Assembly (NCBI RefSeq): GCF_000337335.1
Contig: NZ_AOJN01000040.1
Coordinates: forward strand, 4,801 to 43,106
Direction: 5' to 3'
Length of the DNA: 38,306 nt
Source of the DNA: Halorubrum distributum JCM 10118
GTDB lineage: Archaea; Halobacteriota; Halobacteria; Halobacteriales; Haloferacaceae
Notes under the pieces: generated by a model
What the model saw: only the letters and a program-made list of their open reading frames with translations
Database searches by the model: none
What the model was told of the DNA's origin: nothing
Shown: positions 1 to 8,800 of the stretch, piece after piece
Position numbering within the stretch: position 1 is the first letter of the stretch
Layout: every line of letters starts with the position of its first letter
Position numbers and translations under genes: made by a program

Positions 1-717
1 GTCCTGGATCAGGTCGGTGACGTCCTCGATCGCCGCGACCTCCGACTCCAGCGTCTTGACGCGGTCGAGGGCCTCCTCCGTCCGCTCGTCGACGACGCGG
101 AGCTCCTCGATGGCGGCGGTCGCGGCGTCGGTCCCCTCGGCGGTCCGCTCGGCGACGCCGGCCGCGGTCTCGGCCACCTCGTCCGCGGAGGCCGCGACCT
201 CCTCGGTGGCGGCCGAGACGGTCTGGAGCTCGCTCGTCGCGGCCGCGATGTCGTCGCGCTGGCGGGTCGCGGCCGCCTCGATGTCGTCGACCGCGGCGTA
301 CACCTCGTCGCTCTGCGCCTTCACCCGGTCGACGTTCGACCGGACGTGCTCGGTCGCGCCCGCCACCTCGTCGCCGAAGCCGTCGACGGCGGACACCGTC
401 TCGGCGACCCCGTCGACGAACTCGTTGAGCGTCGCCGCGAGCGCCGCCGCCTCACCGTCCGCGTCCTCGGTCGGGAACCGCGCCCCGAGGTCGCCGTCGG
501 CGAGCCGCTCCGCGGCCTCGCGGAACGCCGAGACCGGAACGTCGTCGCCCGCGGCGGCGCCGGAGGCGACCGCCCTCTCGCCGGACGCGACCCCGCCGTC
601 GGTGGTCGCGTCCGCGTCCGTCGATGCCGCCGAACGGTCCCTGTCCGTCGCTGCCGCCGAGCCGTCCGCGTCGCCGGGGCCCAGACCGGACCCGTCGCTC
701 GCGTCGTCGCCGTTCAT
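1..717 (-). CDS. Methyl-accepting chemotaxis-type transducer, soluble, C-terminus missing
   Basis: The first 239 codons of a cytoplasmic transducer run off the left edge. Residues 1-60 are a disordered Asp/Ser/Ala-rich leader. A HAMP-like segment follows around residues 62-105 (FREAAERLADGDLGARF, then a long helix). From about residue 110 there is a continuous heptad-rich helix of MCP signalling type (AATSELQTVSAATEEVAASA). No membrane span or sensory domain precedes the HAMP-like part, so it would act in the cytoplasm and signal to CheA/CheW. The tip region and the methylation sites near the C-terminus lie outside the window. The start at 717 is chosen because a TATA-like box sits 27 nt upstream, which implies a leaderless mRNA. 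The ligand cannot be inferred. Confidence 0.85.
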   Translation of the reverse strand, partial: MNGDDASDGSGLGPGDADGSAAATDRDRSAASTDADATTDGGVASGERAVASGAAAGDDVPVSAFREAAERLADGDLGARFPTEDADGEAAALAATLNEFVDGVAETVSAVDGFGDEVAGATEHVRSNVDRVKAQSDEVYAAVDDIEAAATRQRDDIAAATSELQTVSAATEEVAASADEVAETAAGVAERTAEGTDAATAAIEELRVVDERTEEALDRVKTLESEVAAIEDVTDLIQD

Positions 718-740
718 TTGTCGCCACTCGCCCACGGGGG

Positions 741-748
741 TATATAAG
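741..748 (-). promoter_or_regulatory. TATA box of the transducer gene
   Basis: CTTATATA on the minus strand is centred about 27 nt before the ATG at 717. This is the spacing expected for a leaderless haloarchaeal transcript. It lies in the 109-nt gap after rlmE, so the transducer has its own promoter. Confidence 0.7.
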
Positions 749-826
749 AATCAGAGTCGAATTATCCCGGGTGATAGCGGCGCTCCCGGGTCCCGGTCGG
801 CGCCGCGGCCGCCAGACCGTGGCGGC

Positions 827-1618
827 TCAGTTCGACGCTGTCGGCCCGCCCTCGTCGACCGGTTCCGCGAACCCGAACCGCGGCTTGACGTCGGTGACCT
901 CGACCGCGAGGGTCTCGCCGACGTCGCCGTCGACGAACAGCGTGTACCCCTCGACGTAGGCGATACCGTCGCCCTCGTCGCCCTCCTCCTCGATCGTCAC
1001 CTCGACGCGGTCGCCCTCGGCGACCGGCGAGGTCGTGTACCCCTTCGCGACGAGGTACACCTCCGAGGAGGCGTCCCGCGAGGCCGGCGGCGAGACGGTC
1101 CGGACGTACTGGAAGGAGTCCGCCACGTCGTCGCGGAAGGCGTCGAGGTCCTCGCCCTGGAACACCTTCACGACGAAGTCGCCGCCGGGCGCGAGCAGTT
1201 CGTCGGCGGCGTCGAGCGCCTGCCGCGCGAGGTGGACCGACCGGGCGTGGTCGAGGTTGTACTCGCCGGTCATGTTCGGCGCCATGTCCGAGAGGACCGC
1301 GTCCGCGCCCCCCTCGCCGACCGCCTCGCGCAGGTAGTGGCGGGTGCGCTCCTCGGTCATGTCGCCGCGAATCGTCTCGACGTCGTGCTCGTCGAGTTCG
1401 TCGATGCGCTGGAGGTCGACGCCGACGACGGTGCCGCTCTCTCCCACCTCCTCGGCGGCGACCTGAAGCCACCCGCCGGGGGCGGCGCCCAGGTCGACGA
1501 CGGTGTCGCCGGGGGCGAGCAGGTCCGCCTCCTCGGCTATCTGTTTCAGCTTGTAGGCGGACCGGGCGCGGTACCCCTGCTGTTTGGACCGGTTGTAGTA
1601 GTCGTCCTTCCCGCTCAT
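827..1618 (-). CDS. rlmE: 23S rRNA (uridine-2'-O-)-methyltransferase RlmE/FtsJ with TRAM domain
   Basis: A 263-residue SAM-dependent 2'-O-ribose methyltransferase of the RrmJ/FtsJ family, which modifies the A-loop of large-subunit rRNA. The SAM motif is DLGAAPGGW (residues 42-50). The K-D-K-E catalytic tetrad is visible as K23 (SAYKL), D111 (LSDMAPNMTG), K151 (FVVKVFQGED) and E186 (SSEVYLV). Residues about 195-255 form a TRAM-like RNA-binding beta-barrel, the typical C-terminal extension of haloarchaeal members. The ATG at 1618 overlaps the stop of a possible 20-codon leader ORF in an ATGA arrangement. Confidence 0.95.
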   Translation of the reverse strand: MSGKDDYYNRSKQQGYRARSAYKLKQIAEEADLLAPGDTVVDLGAAPGGWLQVAAEEVGESGTVVGVDLQRIDELDEHDVETIRGDMTEERTRHYLREAVGEGGADAVLSDMAPNMTGEYNLDHARSVHLARQALDAADELLAPGGDFVVKVFQGEDLDAFRDDVADSFQYVRTVSPPASRDASSEVYLVAKGYTTSPVAEGDRVEVTIEEEGDEGDGIAYVEGYTLFVDGDVGETLAVEVTDVKPRFGFAEPVDEGGPTASN

Positions 1619-1677
1619 GCCTCGATCACCGCGGTCCGGGAGGGGACCGCCGAGATCGCGGGCGAATTCGCGCTCAT
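1615..1677 (-). CDS. Possible 20-codon leader ORF overlapping rlmE
   Basis: MSANSPAISAVPSRTAVIEA followed by TGA. The stop shares ATGA with the rlmE start, the usual sign of translational coupling. An ATTTCC-like TATA element at about 1701-1706 is 27 nt upstream of this ATG, whereas no comparable element sits 25-30 nt before rlmE itself. The transcript may therefore begin at this short ORF. Nothing in the peptide is recognisable, and it could be a chance ORF in a 5' leader. Confidence 0.35.
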   Translation of the reverse strand: MSANSPAISAVPSRTAVIEA

Positions 1678-1771
1678 ACCCGCAACGACGGGGGCGACCG
1701 GGAAATGAACGTCGAATGCGCGCGTCGACCGCTCGGCGCGGGTCGGTCCGCGAGATGCGGGCGTCGGACGC

Positions 1772-2221
1772 CTACTCGCGCCGTCCCCGGAGCCACGCCG
1801 CGACCCGCCCGACGCGAGACGCGAGCGCGGCGAAGGGTCGCCATCTGCCGGTCGACGCCGACGCGTCGGGGGTCGGCTCCGACGAGCGGTCGGACGTCCG
1901 CTGAGCCGCAACGATCGACTCGTAGTTGTCGATCACCTGTTGGCGCTGCCGCTCCTTCGACTCGACTTCCGCTTCGAGCGCCGCCACCTCCGCCTCGAGC
2001 GATGCGACTTCGTCCGCGAGCAGCCGGACGCGTTCCTCCGGGAGGTCGCGCTCGGCCGCGGGGACGTCGTCACGGACGCGTCGGTCCGCGGCGGGCCGAT
2101 CGTCGGCGTTCGAGCGGTCGTCTGCGGACGCGGTCGATCGGGGCGGGGGACCGTCGATCGAGTCCACCGCCTCGACGTCGATGCTGCCGGGGTCGAGCGA
2201 GCCGGACGCTGAGGGCATCAT
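1772..2221 (-). CDS. Acidic coiled-coil protein, function unknown
   Basis: 149 residues from the first of two tandem ATG codons (2221 or 2218). Residues 1-60 are an acidic, disordered Ser/Asp/Pro segment. Residues about 65-105 form a strong heptad coiled coil (RLLADEVASLEAEVAALEAE). After this comes KERQRQQVIDNYESIV, a motif I associate with haloarchaeal coiled-coil proteins of unknown role. The tail is basic and amphipathic (VGRVAAWLRGRRE), which could bind membrane or nucleic acid. A longer reading upstream to 2386 is possible but its composition looks non-coding. It lies upstream of rlmE on the same strand, separated by about 95 nt from the leader ORF. Confidence 0.6.
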   Translation of the reverse strand: MMPSASGSLDPGSIDVEAVDSIDGPPPRSTASADDRSNADDRPAADRRVRDDVPAAERDLPEERVRLLADEVASLEAEVAALEAEVESKERQRQQVIDNYESIVAAQRTSDRSSEPTPDASASTGRWRPFAALASRVGRVAAWLRGRRE

Positions 2222-2300
2222 CTGTGGGGAGACATGCGTACACGTACCACACTGAAAAAGCTCAGTCAGCCGCGAGTCGGACGCGCCGCTTGCGCCCGGT

Positions 2301-2837
2301 TCACGGCGGCTCGCGACCGGGCACCGACACCCGTCCTTCGAGGCGCTCCGGACTCCCGTCGGCGGGGGCGCCCGCGCGCCCGTCACCGGCGTCGTCCGCC
2401 CCGCCGTCCGCGGGGTCGCTCGCCGCCCCCGCCGGCCGGACCGCGAACCCGAGGTCCTCGTAGAACGCCCGCAGGTCGGCGTCGAACGTCGCGGTGACCG
2501 CTTCGACCGCGGGGTCCGACTCGCCGAGGTCGACCGCGGCGGCGACGAGCGCGGAGCCGATGCCTCGGCCGCGCCGCGCGCGCCTGACCGCGACGGCGTC
2601 GACGCGGAGGCGGTCGGGGGCGGGACGCACGGCGACCAGCGCGCCGACGACCCCGTCGGTCCGCGCCGAGCGCGCGACGAGGGCGTCGCCGGCCGCGGTC
2701 CGGTCGTCGACCGCGTCCGCGTCGGTCTCCAACATCGCGGCGTCGAGGATTCGGAGGACGTCGAGGCGGTCGTCGGGGGCCGCGGGCTCGACGGTCACGT
2801 CCGCGGGCGGGTCGGGGAGGTTCCCGTCGACCGTCAC
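2301..2837 (-). CDS. GNAT-family N-acetyltransferase
   Basis: 178 residues with one GNAT fold. Motif A is VDAVAVRRARRGRGIGSALV, where the R-R-G-x-G-I/S segment binds the acetyl-CoA pyrophosphate. Motif B/C follows as AFYEDLGFAVRP. The C-terminal 45 residues are low-complexity (Asp/Gly/Ala/Pro) and probably disordered. The start is GTG, sharing GTGA with the stop of the upstream SAMP2-like gene, so the two are translationally coupled. The substrate is unknown; a link to SAMP conjugation or N-terminal acetylation is only suggested by the coupling. Confidence 0.85.
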   Translation of the reverse strand: MTVDGNLPDPPADVTVEPAAPDDRLDVLRILDAAMLETDADAVDDRTAAGDALVARSARTDGVVGALVAVRPAPDRLRVDAVAVRRARRGRGIGSALVAAAVDLGESDPAVEAVTATFDADLRAFYEDLGFAVRPAGAASDPADGGADDAGDGRAGAPADGSPERLEGRVSVPGREPP

Positions 2838-3055
2838 GGCGAGTCGCCCGTGCCCGTTCCGCCCTTTATCAGCCGCAGGACCCGCACCGTCTCGGCGTCG
2901 ACGACGCGGTCGCCCGGGACCGGCGAGCCGTCGACCAGCGCCGACGCCTCCTGCGGGTGGTAGCCCGCGGCGCGGATCAGGTCGTCGTACGTCGCGTCGG
3001 CGGCGAGGCTGTACTCCTCGGCGCCCTCCCCGACGACCTCGACGGTCACGTCCAT
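2834..3055 (-). CDS. samp2: SAMP2-like ubiquitin-fold small archaeal modifier protein
   Basis: A 73-residue beta-grasp protein. The N-terminus MDVTVEVVGEG and the C-terminal VRVLRLIKGG match my memory of Haloferax volcanii SAMP2, which is conjugated to lysines by the E1-like UbaA and also supports tRNA thiolation. Here the diglycine (G65-G66) is not terminal; TGTGDSP follows before the stop. The SAMPs I know end in GG, so this precursor would need trimming, for example by a JAMM metalloprotease, before activation. Its stop overlaps the GTG start of the GNAT gene. Confidence 0.8.
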   Translation of the reverse strand: MDVTVEVVGEGAEEYSLAADATYDDLIRAAGYHPQEASALVDGSPVPGDRVVDAETVRVLRLIKGGTGTGDSP

Positions 3056-3107
3056 GGACGGGGTAGCGGGCGGGCGGGCGTCAATCGCACGGTTTCGACG
3101 CCTCGGC

Positions 3108-3422
3108 TCAGTCGTCGGCCGGCTCGCGGACGTTCCACTTGTAAAGGAACCACGTGACTGCGACGACGATCGCGACCGTCACCAGCACGTCGGGCCGGGG
3201 GACCGAGCCGGTCCACGCGTCGACGATGAGGAGGCTCGTCGCGGCCGCGGCGACGACGAGGACCCGGGCCGCGTCGCGGGCGAGTTCCGCCTCGCGCTCG
3301 GGCGAGAGGTCGCCGTCGTAGCCCGCGATCAGGCCGACCTTCCCGCGATACCGGATCGCCCACGCGAGCAGGAGGAGCAGGGCGATCGGGACGGCGGACA
3401 GGAGGGTGGAAGCGAGGGCCAT
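3108..3422 (-). CDS. Small integral membrane protein, DUF3784-like
   Basis: 104 residues with three hydrophobic spans (about residues 5-22, 53-68 and 78-93). Between the first two is a polar loop with KVGLIAGYDGDLSPE, resembling the LIAGYN motif of DUF3784 membrane proteins. The C-terminus is charged (KWNVREPADD). No catalytic residues are evident. The start is supported by a TATA-like element 26 nt upstream. It is followed after 52 nt by the SAMP2-like gene on the same strand and could be cotranscribed with it. Confidence 0.7.
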   Translation of the reverse strand: MALASTLLSAVPIALLLLLAWAIRYRGKVGLIAGYDGDLSPEREAELARDAARVLVVAAAATSLLIVDAWTGSVPRPDVLVTVAIVVAVTWFLYKWNVREPADD

Positions 3423-3441
3423 ACGCGGGTATACCGTGAGA

Positions 3442-3453
3442 TTAGGATAAAAG
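3442..3453 (-). promoter_or_regulatory. TATA box for the small membrane protein (and probably SAMP2/GNAT)
   Basis: CTTTTATCC on the minus strand is centred 26 nt upstream of the ATG at 3422, consistent with leaderless transcription. Confidence 0.6.
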
Positions 3454-3510
3454 TCGGCTGATCGTTGACGCAGGTGAATCGGATCGACCGAGTGAGATCG
3501 CTGGCGGCTA

Positions 3511-3957
3511 TTTATAACCGAACGACGAGGCCGCGGCGAACACCACGGAAGCCCCAGCCGCTCGCTTATAAATAATTGACCGGAGATCGACGGTGAACAC
3601 CTCCAAAGCCCCAGCCGCGAGGGCTCGGTGCGCTCGCTGCGCGCCGTCGCCCTCGCGGCAGCGTGGCGCTACGCGCCACGGGCAGCCGGCGGCTCCGCCG
3701 CCGGCGACTGCCCCTTCGAGTCCCACCCGCCCGCACAGCACCACCGGAAGACGGTCCTGCTCGCTCGCTCCGCTCGCTGCGCGGGCTGCGACTTCCGTAC
3801 TCCCGTTCGCTCCCTCCGGTCGCTCACGGGACCGTAACCTCACGCCTCCCCAGCCTCGCGGTTTGCGCTCTTCGAGCGCTCACCGCGTCCCTCGCGCGTG
3901 CTCCTCGCGGCCTCCGCTTCGCTCCGGCCGCTCGCAGGCACGCGCCGACCGCACTGC
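3511..3957 (+). repeat. Dispersed structured repeat, copy A
   Basis: This fills most of the 638-nt gene-free gap 3423-4060. It has two tandem leader modules (TTTATAA at 3511 then GAACACC at 3538; TTATAAAT at 3566 then GAACACC at 3595). The conserved core CCAAAGCCCCAG follows, then stem arms CCGCGAGGG (3615-3623) and CCCTCGCGG (3650-3658). Two triloop hairpins absent from the other copies are inserted next: GTGGCGC-TAC-GCGCCAC and CCGGCGGC-TCC-GCCGCCGG. Then come GACTGCCCCTTCGAGTCCC, an ACGGTCC/GGACCGT pair (3751-3757, 3829-3835), and the shared tail CTCACGCCTCCCCAGCCTC to AGGCACGCGCC. Open frames across it are basic and Arg/Ser-rich and look spurious. Confidence 0.8.
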
Positions 3958-3969
3958 CATTTATAAGCG

Positions 3970-3994
3970 AACATCGCCGCTGCTGGCGGATGTT
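3970..3994. other. Hairpin next to the gatB 3' end
   Basis: AACATCGCC, a 6-nt loop, then GGC(G)GATGTT forms a hairpin with one bulged G. TTTAAATA follows it on the plus strand. It is about 70 nt beyond the gatB stop and could end that transcript or belong to the repeat margin. Confidence 0.35.
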
Positions 3995-4060
3995 TAAATA
4001 TCGCCTCGCTGCCACCGACCTGATTCGTCTCTTCGCAAAACCGCTCGATTGCCGACCGTC

Positions 4061-5548
4061 TCAGCCGTCCAGCTCCTCGCGGAGCAGCCCGTTCACCTGT
4101 CCGGGGTCGGCGCTGCCGCCGGTCGCCTGCATCACCTGGCCGACGAGGAAGTTGATCGCGCCCTCGTCGCCGTCGTGGTAGTCGGCGACGGCGTCGGGAT
4201 TCTCGTCGATGGCGGCCTCGACCGCGGCCTCGACCTCGCCGCTCTCGGCCTTCCCGAGCGCCTCGCGCTCGATGACCGTCTCGGGGTCGTCGCCCTCGTC
4301 GAGCATCTCGCGGAGGACGATCTCCTCGGCGTTCTTCACGGTTAACTCGTCGGCGGCGACCAGCTCGATCAGGCGCGTGAACTCATCGAGCCGGCCCTCG
4401 ACGTCGGTTATCTCCATCTCGCGGTAGTTGAGCTCGCCGAGGAGGTTGTCCGCGACCCACGTCGCGGCCAGGTCGGGGTCGAACTCGCTCGCCACGTCCT
4501 CGAAGAAGTCCGCGACCGCCTTCGTGGAGGTGAGCTTCGAGGCCGCCTCACGGTCCAGTCCGTACTCCTCGCGGAAGCGCTCGCGGCGGGCGTCGGGCAG
4601 CTCCGGGATCGCGATCTGCTCCTTCCAGTCGGCCACCTCCAAGGCGGGGAGGTCGCCCTCGCGGAAGTAGCGGTAGTCTTTCTCCGCCTCCTTCGACCGC
4701 ATCCCGACGGTGACGCCGCGGTCCTCGTCCCAGTGACGCGTCTCCTGTTCGATCTCGCGGCCGCGACGCAGGACGTTCTCCTGTCTGGTGACCTCGTACG
4801 CGAGCGCCTGCTCCGCGCCCTTGTGGCTGGAGATGTTCTTCACCTCGGCGCGGTTCACGTCGTCGAGCGCGTCGCCGTCGATCGTCCCGTCGTCGGCGAC
4901 GTGCTCGGCGGGGACGAGCGAGACGTTGGCGTCGACCCGCAGGCTCCCGTCGCGGCCGGGGTCGAAGACGCCGAGGTATTCGAGGACCTCCTCCAGCTTC
5001 GCGAGGAACGCGCGCGTCTCGGCCGGCGAGCGGAAGTCCGGCTCCGTGACGATCTCCATGAGGGGCGTGCCCGCGCGGTTGTAGTTGACGAGGGTGTGGG
5101 TCGCCGACTCGATCGAGCCGCCGGCGTGCTGGAGGCTCCCGGGGTCCTCCTCGAGGTGTGCGCGGGTGATCCCGATCGTGCGGGGGTCGCCGTCGACGCG
5201 GACCTCCAGCTTGCCCGACTGGCAGATCGGCGCGTCGTACTGGGTGAGCTGGAAGTTCTTCGGGAGGTCGGGGTAGTAGTAGTTCTTCCGGTGGAACGTG
5301 GTGGTCTCGGGGATGTCGGCGTCGATCGCCTTCCCGATCTTCACCGCGGCCTCGACCGCGCCCTCGTTGAGGACCGGGAGCGCGCCCGGCAGCCCGAGAC
5401 AGGTCGGGCAGGTGCGCGTGTTCGGCGCCTCGTCCTCGGCGGGCTCCGTCGAGCAGCCGCAGAAGATCTTCGTGTCGGTCTCGAGCTGGACGTGGACCTC
5501 CAGCCCGATCACGACTGTCCGGTCCGCCGTCGCGGCCTGCGTACTCAT
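4061..5548 (-). CDS. gatB: Aspartyl/glutamyl-tRNA(Asn/Gln) amidotransferase subunit B
   Basis: 495 residues, normal length for GatB, the subunit of GatCAB that binds and phosphorylates Glu-tRNA(Gln) or Asp-tRNA(Asn) before transamidation. The cradle begins IGLEVHVQL. The zinc site is C30, C32, C47 and C50 (CGC, then CPTC). Family blocks RKNYYYPDLPKNFQLTQYD and ADVNVS-type VDANVSLVPA are present. The C-terminal helical and YqeY-like tail domain runs from about residue 345 to the end (NFLVGQVMQATGG). gatA and gatC are not in the window. A GATTTAGG element 29 nt before the ATG is a plausible TATA box. Confidence 0.96.
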   Translation of the reverse strand: MSTQAATADRTVVIGLEVHVQLETDTKIFCGCSTEPAEDEAPNTRTCPTCLGLPGALPVLNEGAVEAAVKIGKAIDADIPETTTFHRKNYYYPDLPKNFQLTQYDAPICQSGKLEVRVDGDPRTIGITRAHLEEDPGSLQHAGGSIESATHTLVNYNRAGTPLMEIVTEPDFRSPAETRAFLAKLEEVLEYLGVFDPGRDGSLRVDANVSLVPAEHVADDGTIDGDALDDVNRAEVKNISSHKGAEQALAYEVTRQENVLRRGREIEQETRHWDEDRGVTVGMRSKEAEKDYRYFREGDLPALEVADWKEQIAIPELPDARRERFREEYGLDREAASKLTSTKAVADFFEDVASEFDPDLAATWVADNLLGELNYREMEITDVEGRLDEFTRLIELVAADELTVKNAEEIVLREMLDEGDDPETVIEREALGKAESGEVEAAVEAAIDENPDAVADYHDGDEGAINFLVGQVMQATGGSADPGQVNGLLREELDG

Positions 5549-5823
5549 TACCCGCCAGTTGTGAGCGGGCCGCCTAAATCGTGTCGGGACGACGAGCGCC
5601 GAGGCGACATCGAACGACGCTCGCAGATCCGAAAGTCCGGAGCGAACGATTATGAGGGGGCCGATCCTACCTCGCGCAACGAATGAACCGACGACCCTCT
5701 CGGGCGAGTTCGAGTCGCCCGACTGACAGCCGTTGGCCGCGCGAGACGGGAGGCGCGCAAGGTGAATGAGCGCTGAGGACCCCTCGAGCCTCGGGCGACC
5801 ACTGCGGAGCCGTCTCGCCGCCG
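5549..5823. other. Divergent intergenic region gatB / sensor kinase
   Basis: 275 nt with the gatB promoter at its left side (TAAATC near 5575). A GATTATGA element at 5648-5655 could drive the kinase with a leader of about 140 nt. That leader holds a 28-codon ORF (5683-5769) starting 31 nt after the box. I see no repeat or RNA gene here. Confidence 0.4.
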
Positions 5824-8800
5824 ATGCCAGCTGAGCCGACGCTTCACGTCGGCGATCCGGTGGACGACCCGTGGGGAGAGCTCCCCGAGCCGACGCGCGT
5901 CCGCCGAGCGAGCGACGGCGGGAGCGGCGCCACCGGGGAGTCGGACTCCGACGGTGGTCCGGAGCGGCTCGTCGTTCGACTCCGGGAGGACGGGGACGAC
6001 GGCGGCGCGTCGGGACAGAGCGGTTCGGGTCGCGCGAACGCCGACCTCGCTGCCGGCGACGGAGCGGTCGCGACCGACGGTCTCCGTGCCCTCTGCGACC
6101 GCTACCCGGACGCGACGATACTCGCGTACACGGTCGACGACGCCCCCGACGCCGCGATCGACGCGAGCCGGCTCGGGGTCGAGTACGTCTCCGGGCGGCG
6201 GCTCGCGGCCGACGGCGAGACGCTCGCGGACAGGCTGGCCGAGCGAGCGGGAGCAGGCGAGGCGGGCGACGGGCGGGAGCGCGCGCTCGAATCCGGCGCC
6301 GAGGCGGCGTCGGTCCTCGAACCGTTCATCCGGATCGTCTCGGACCGGGCGACCGACCTCGACGAGAAGCTCGACGCGCTGCTCGAACTGGGGCGCGACC
6401 GGCTCGGGCTGTCGATCGGCTACTCCTCGCACGTCGACGGCGACCGGCTCGAGATCCGACAGTACAGCGACGGGACGGGGATGCTGGACGCGCTCCTCGA
6501 GAACAACCCCGACGCGGACCGGTCGATCCCGCTGGAGCTGACCTACTGCCAGCAGACGGTGCGCGGCGACGACGTGGTCGCGTTCACGGACCCCGAGGCC
6601 GCGGGGCTGGCCGACGACCCGGCGTACGAGCGGTTCGGGTTCGGCAGCTACGTCGGCGGCAGCGTCGTCGTCGACGACGCGGTGTTCGGGAGCCTCTGTT
6701 TCCTCGACCCGGAGCGCCGCGACCGCCCGTTCGACGAGTCGGAGCGGCTGTTCGTCGAGCTGCTCGCCGACTGGCTGGGCCGCGCGATCGAGCGGGAGAT
6801 CGCCCGCGAGGAACGCGAGGCGGCGGTCGAGCGGTTCGAGGAGACGCTCGAACGGATCGACGACGCGTTCTTCGCGCTCGACGACGACTGGCGGTTCACC
6901 TACGTCAACGAGAAGGCGGCGGCGCTGCTCGACCGCCAGCCCGACGAGCTGCTCGGCGCCGACGTCTGGGCGGAGTTCCCGGCAGCGATCGGCGAGGAGT
7001 ACGAGACGAACTACCGGCGGGCGATGGAGACGCAGGAGTCCGTCTCCTTCGAGAGCTACTACGAGCCGCTGGACCTGTGGACGGAGGTGACGGCGTACCC
7101 CTCGCCCGACGGGCTCTCCGTGTTCTTCGCGGACGCGACGGAGCGAAAGCGGCGCGAACGGGTCCTCGAACGGCTCCTCGGGACCGTCGAAGCGCTCCAG
7201 CGGACCGACAGCAGGGAGGCGGTCGCCGACCGGCTGATCGGGGCCGCGGACGAGATCCTCGGCCACGAGATCAGCGGCGTGCGGCTGTACGACCCCGACG
7301 ACGACCGGCTGCGGCTGGTCGCCACGAGCGACGGCCTCGGCGAACAGTTCGCGGACAGCCGCGGGCCGCGCCGCCCGGGCGAGGGGTTCACCGGCCGGGT
7401 GTTCGAGCGGGGGGAGCCCCGGGTGGAGGAGGACATCTCGGCGGCCGGGGACGACCGGCCGTACCACGGGATGCGTTCCGTCGCGGCGGTCCCGCTCGGC
7501 GACCACGGCGTGTTCATCGTCGGCGCCGTCGACCCGGACGCCTTCGACGAGAGCGACGTTTCGGTCCTCGAACTGCTGGCCGCGAACGCGGTCGCGGCGA
7601 TGGACGCCGCCGACCGCCGCCGCCGGCTCCGGACCTACGAGGACGCGCTCAAGAACGTCGACGACATGGTGTGCGTGCTCGACGGCGACGGCGCCGTCAC
7701 CTACGCCACCGGGCCGTTCGTCTCGTGGATCGGCGCCGACGACCTCGGCGACGTCGCCGGAAGGCCGCTCGATGCGCTCGTCGACGAGGCCGACGCGCCG
7801 CGGGTCGCCGACGCGGTCGCGGCGCTCACCGACGCGGCGACCGAGGCCGGCGGGGCGCCGGAGCCGACCCGGACGGTCGACCTGACCGCCGACCGCGACG
7901 GCGATCGTCGGTCGCGACACGGCGAACTGCGGCTGTCGCGGCTGTCCGACCACGGCGCCGGCGTCGTCGGGTCGCTGTCTGACACGACCGACCTCCGCCG
8001 GACGCGGACCGAGCTGTCGGCCGAGCGCGACCGCTTCCGGCGGCTGTTCGACCGGATCCCGGACCCGGTGATCGAGGTCGTCCTCGAACCGGAGGAGACG
8101 GTCATCGACGGGGCCAACCCCGCGTTCGAGGCGCAGTTCGGCGTGGACGAGACGACGCTCCGCGGCCGGACGATCGACGCGTTGGACATCCACGACGACC
8201 GGCTCGGCGACCGCGAGGGGCGCGGCGGGGTCGGGGCGGCGGACCTCGACTCGCTGGTCCGCGAACGCGGGTTCGCGACCGAAGAGGTCCGCCGGCGGAC
8301 CGTCGACGGACCGCGCGAGTTCCTCTTCCGCGGGTTCAGCTACGAGACCGAGGGGACCCGCCGGGCGTTCGGCATCTACACCGACATCACCGACCGGAAG
8401 CGCCGCGAGCGGTACGTGCGGATCGTCAACCGGATCCTCAGACACAACCTGCGCAACGAGCTGAACGTCGTGTTCGGCTTCGCCGGCGAGATCGCCGACC
8501 GGACCGACGACGACCGGATCCGCGAGTTCGCGGAGCGGATCGAGGCCACGGGCAAGCGACTGAGCGGCGTCGCGGAGGGGGCGGCCACCCTCCGGCGGGT
8601 CGTCGAGGAGGGGTACGCGGCCGATCCCGAGCCGATCGACGTGGGCGCGGTCGTCGAGGAGGTCGTCACGCGCCACTCGACCGGCCGTCCCGACGCGCGG
8701 ATCACCGCCGACGTGCCGGCGGGGATCGCGGTGCGGGGCGACGACCGACTCTCGATCGCGGTCGACCACCTCGTGGAGAACGCCGTCGAACACGGCGGGG

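Noticed and set aside
17..1708. A 563-codon plus frame across the transducer and rlmE
   Set aside because: Ser/Ala/Thr-rich then Val/Asp/Arg-rich shadow of two well-supported minus-strand genes.
5683..5769. 28-codon ORF in the leader of the large kinase gene
   Set aside because: The TATA spacing (31 nt) is suggestive, but the peptide is basic and Arg-rich, unlike halophile proteins, and it is not coupled to the kinase start.
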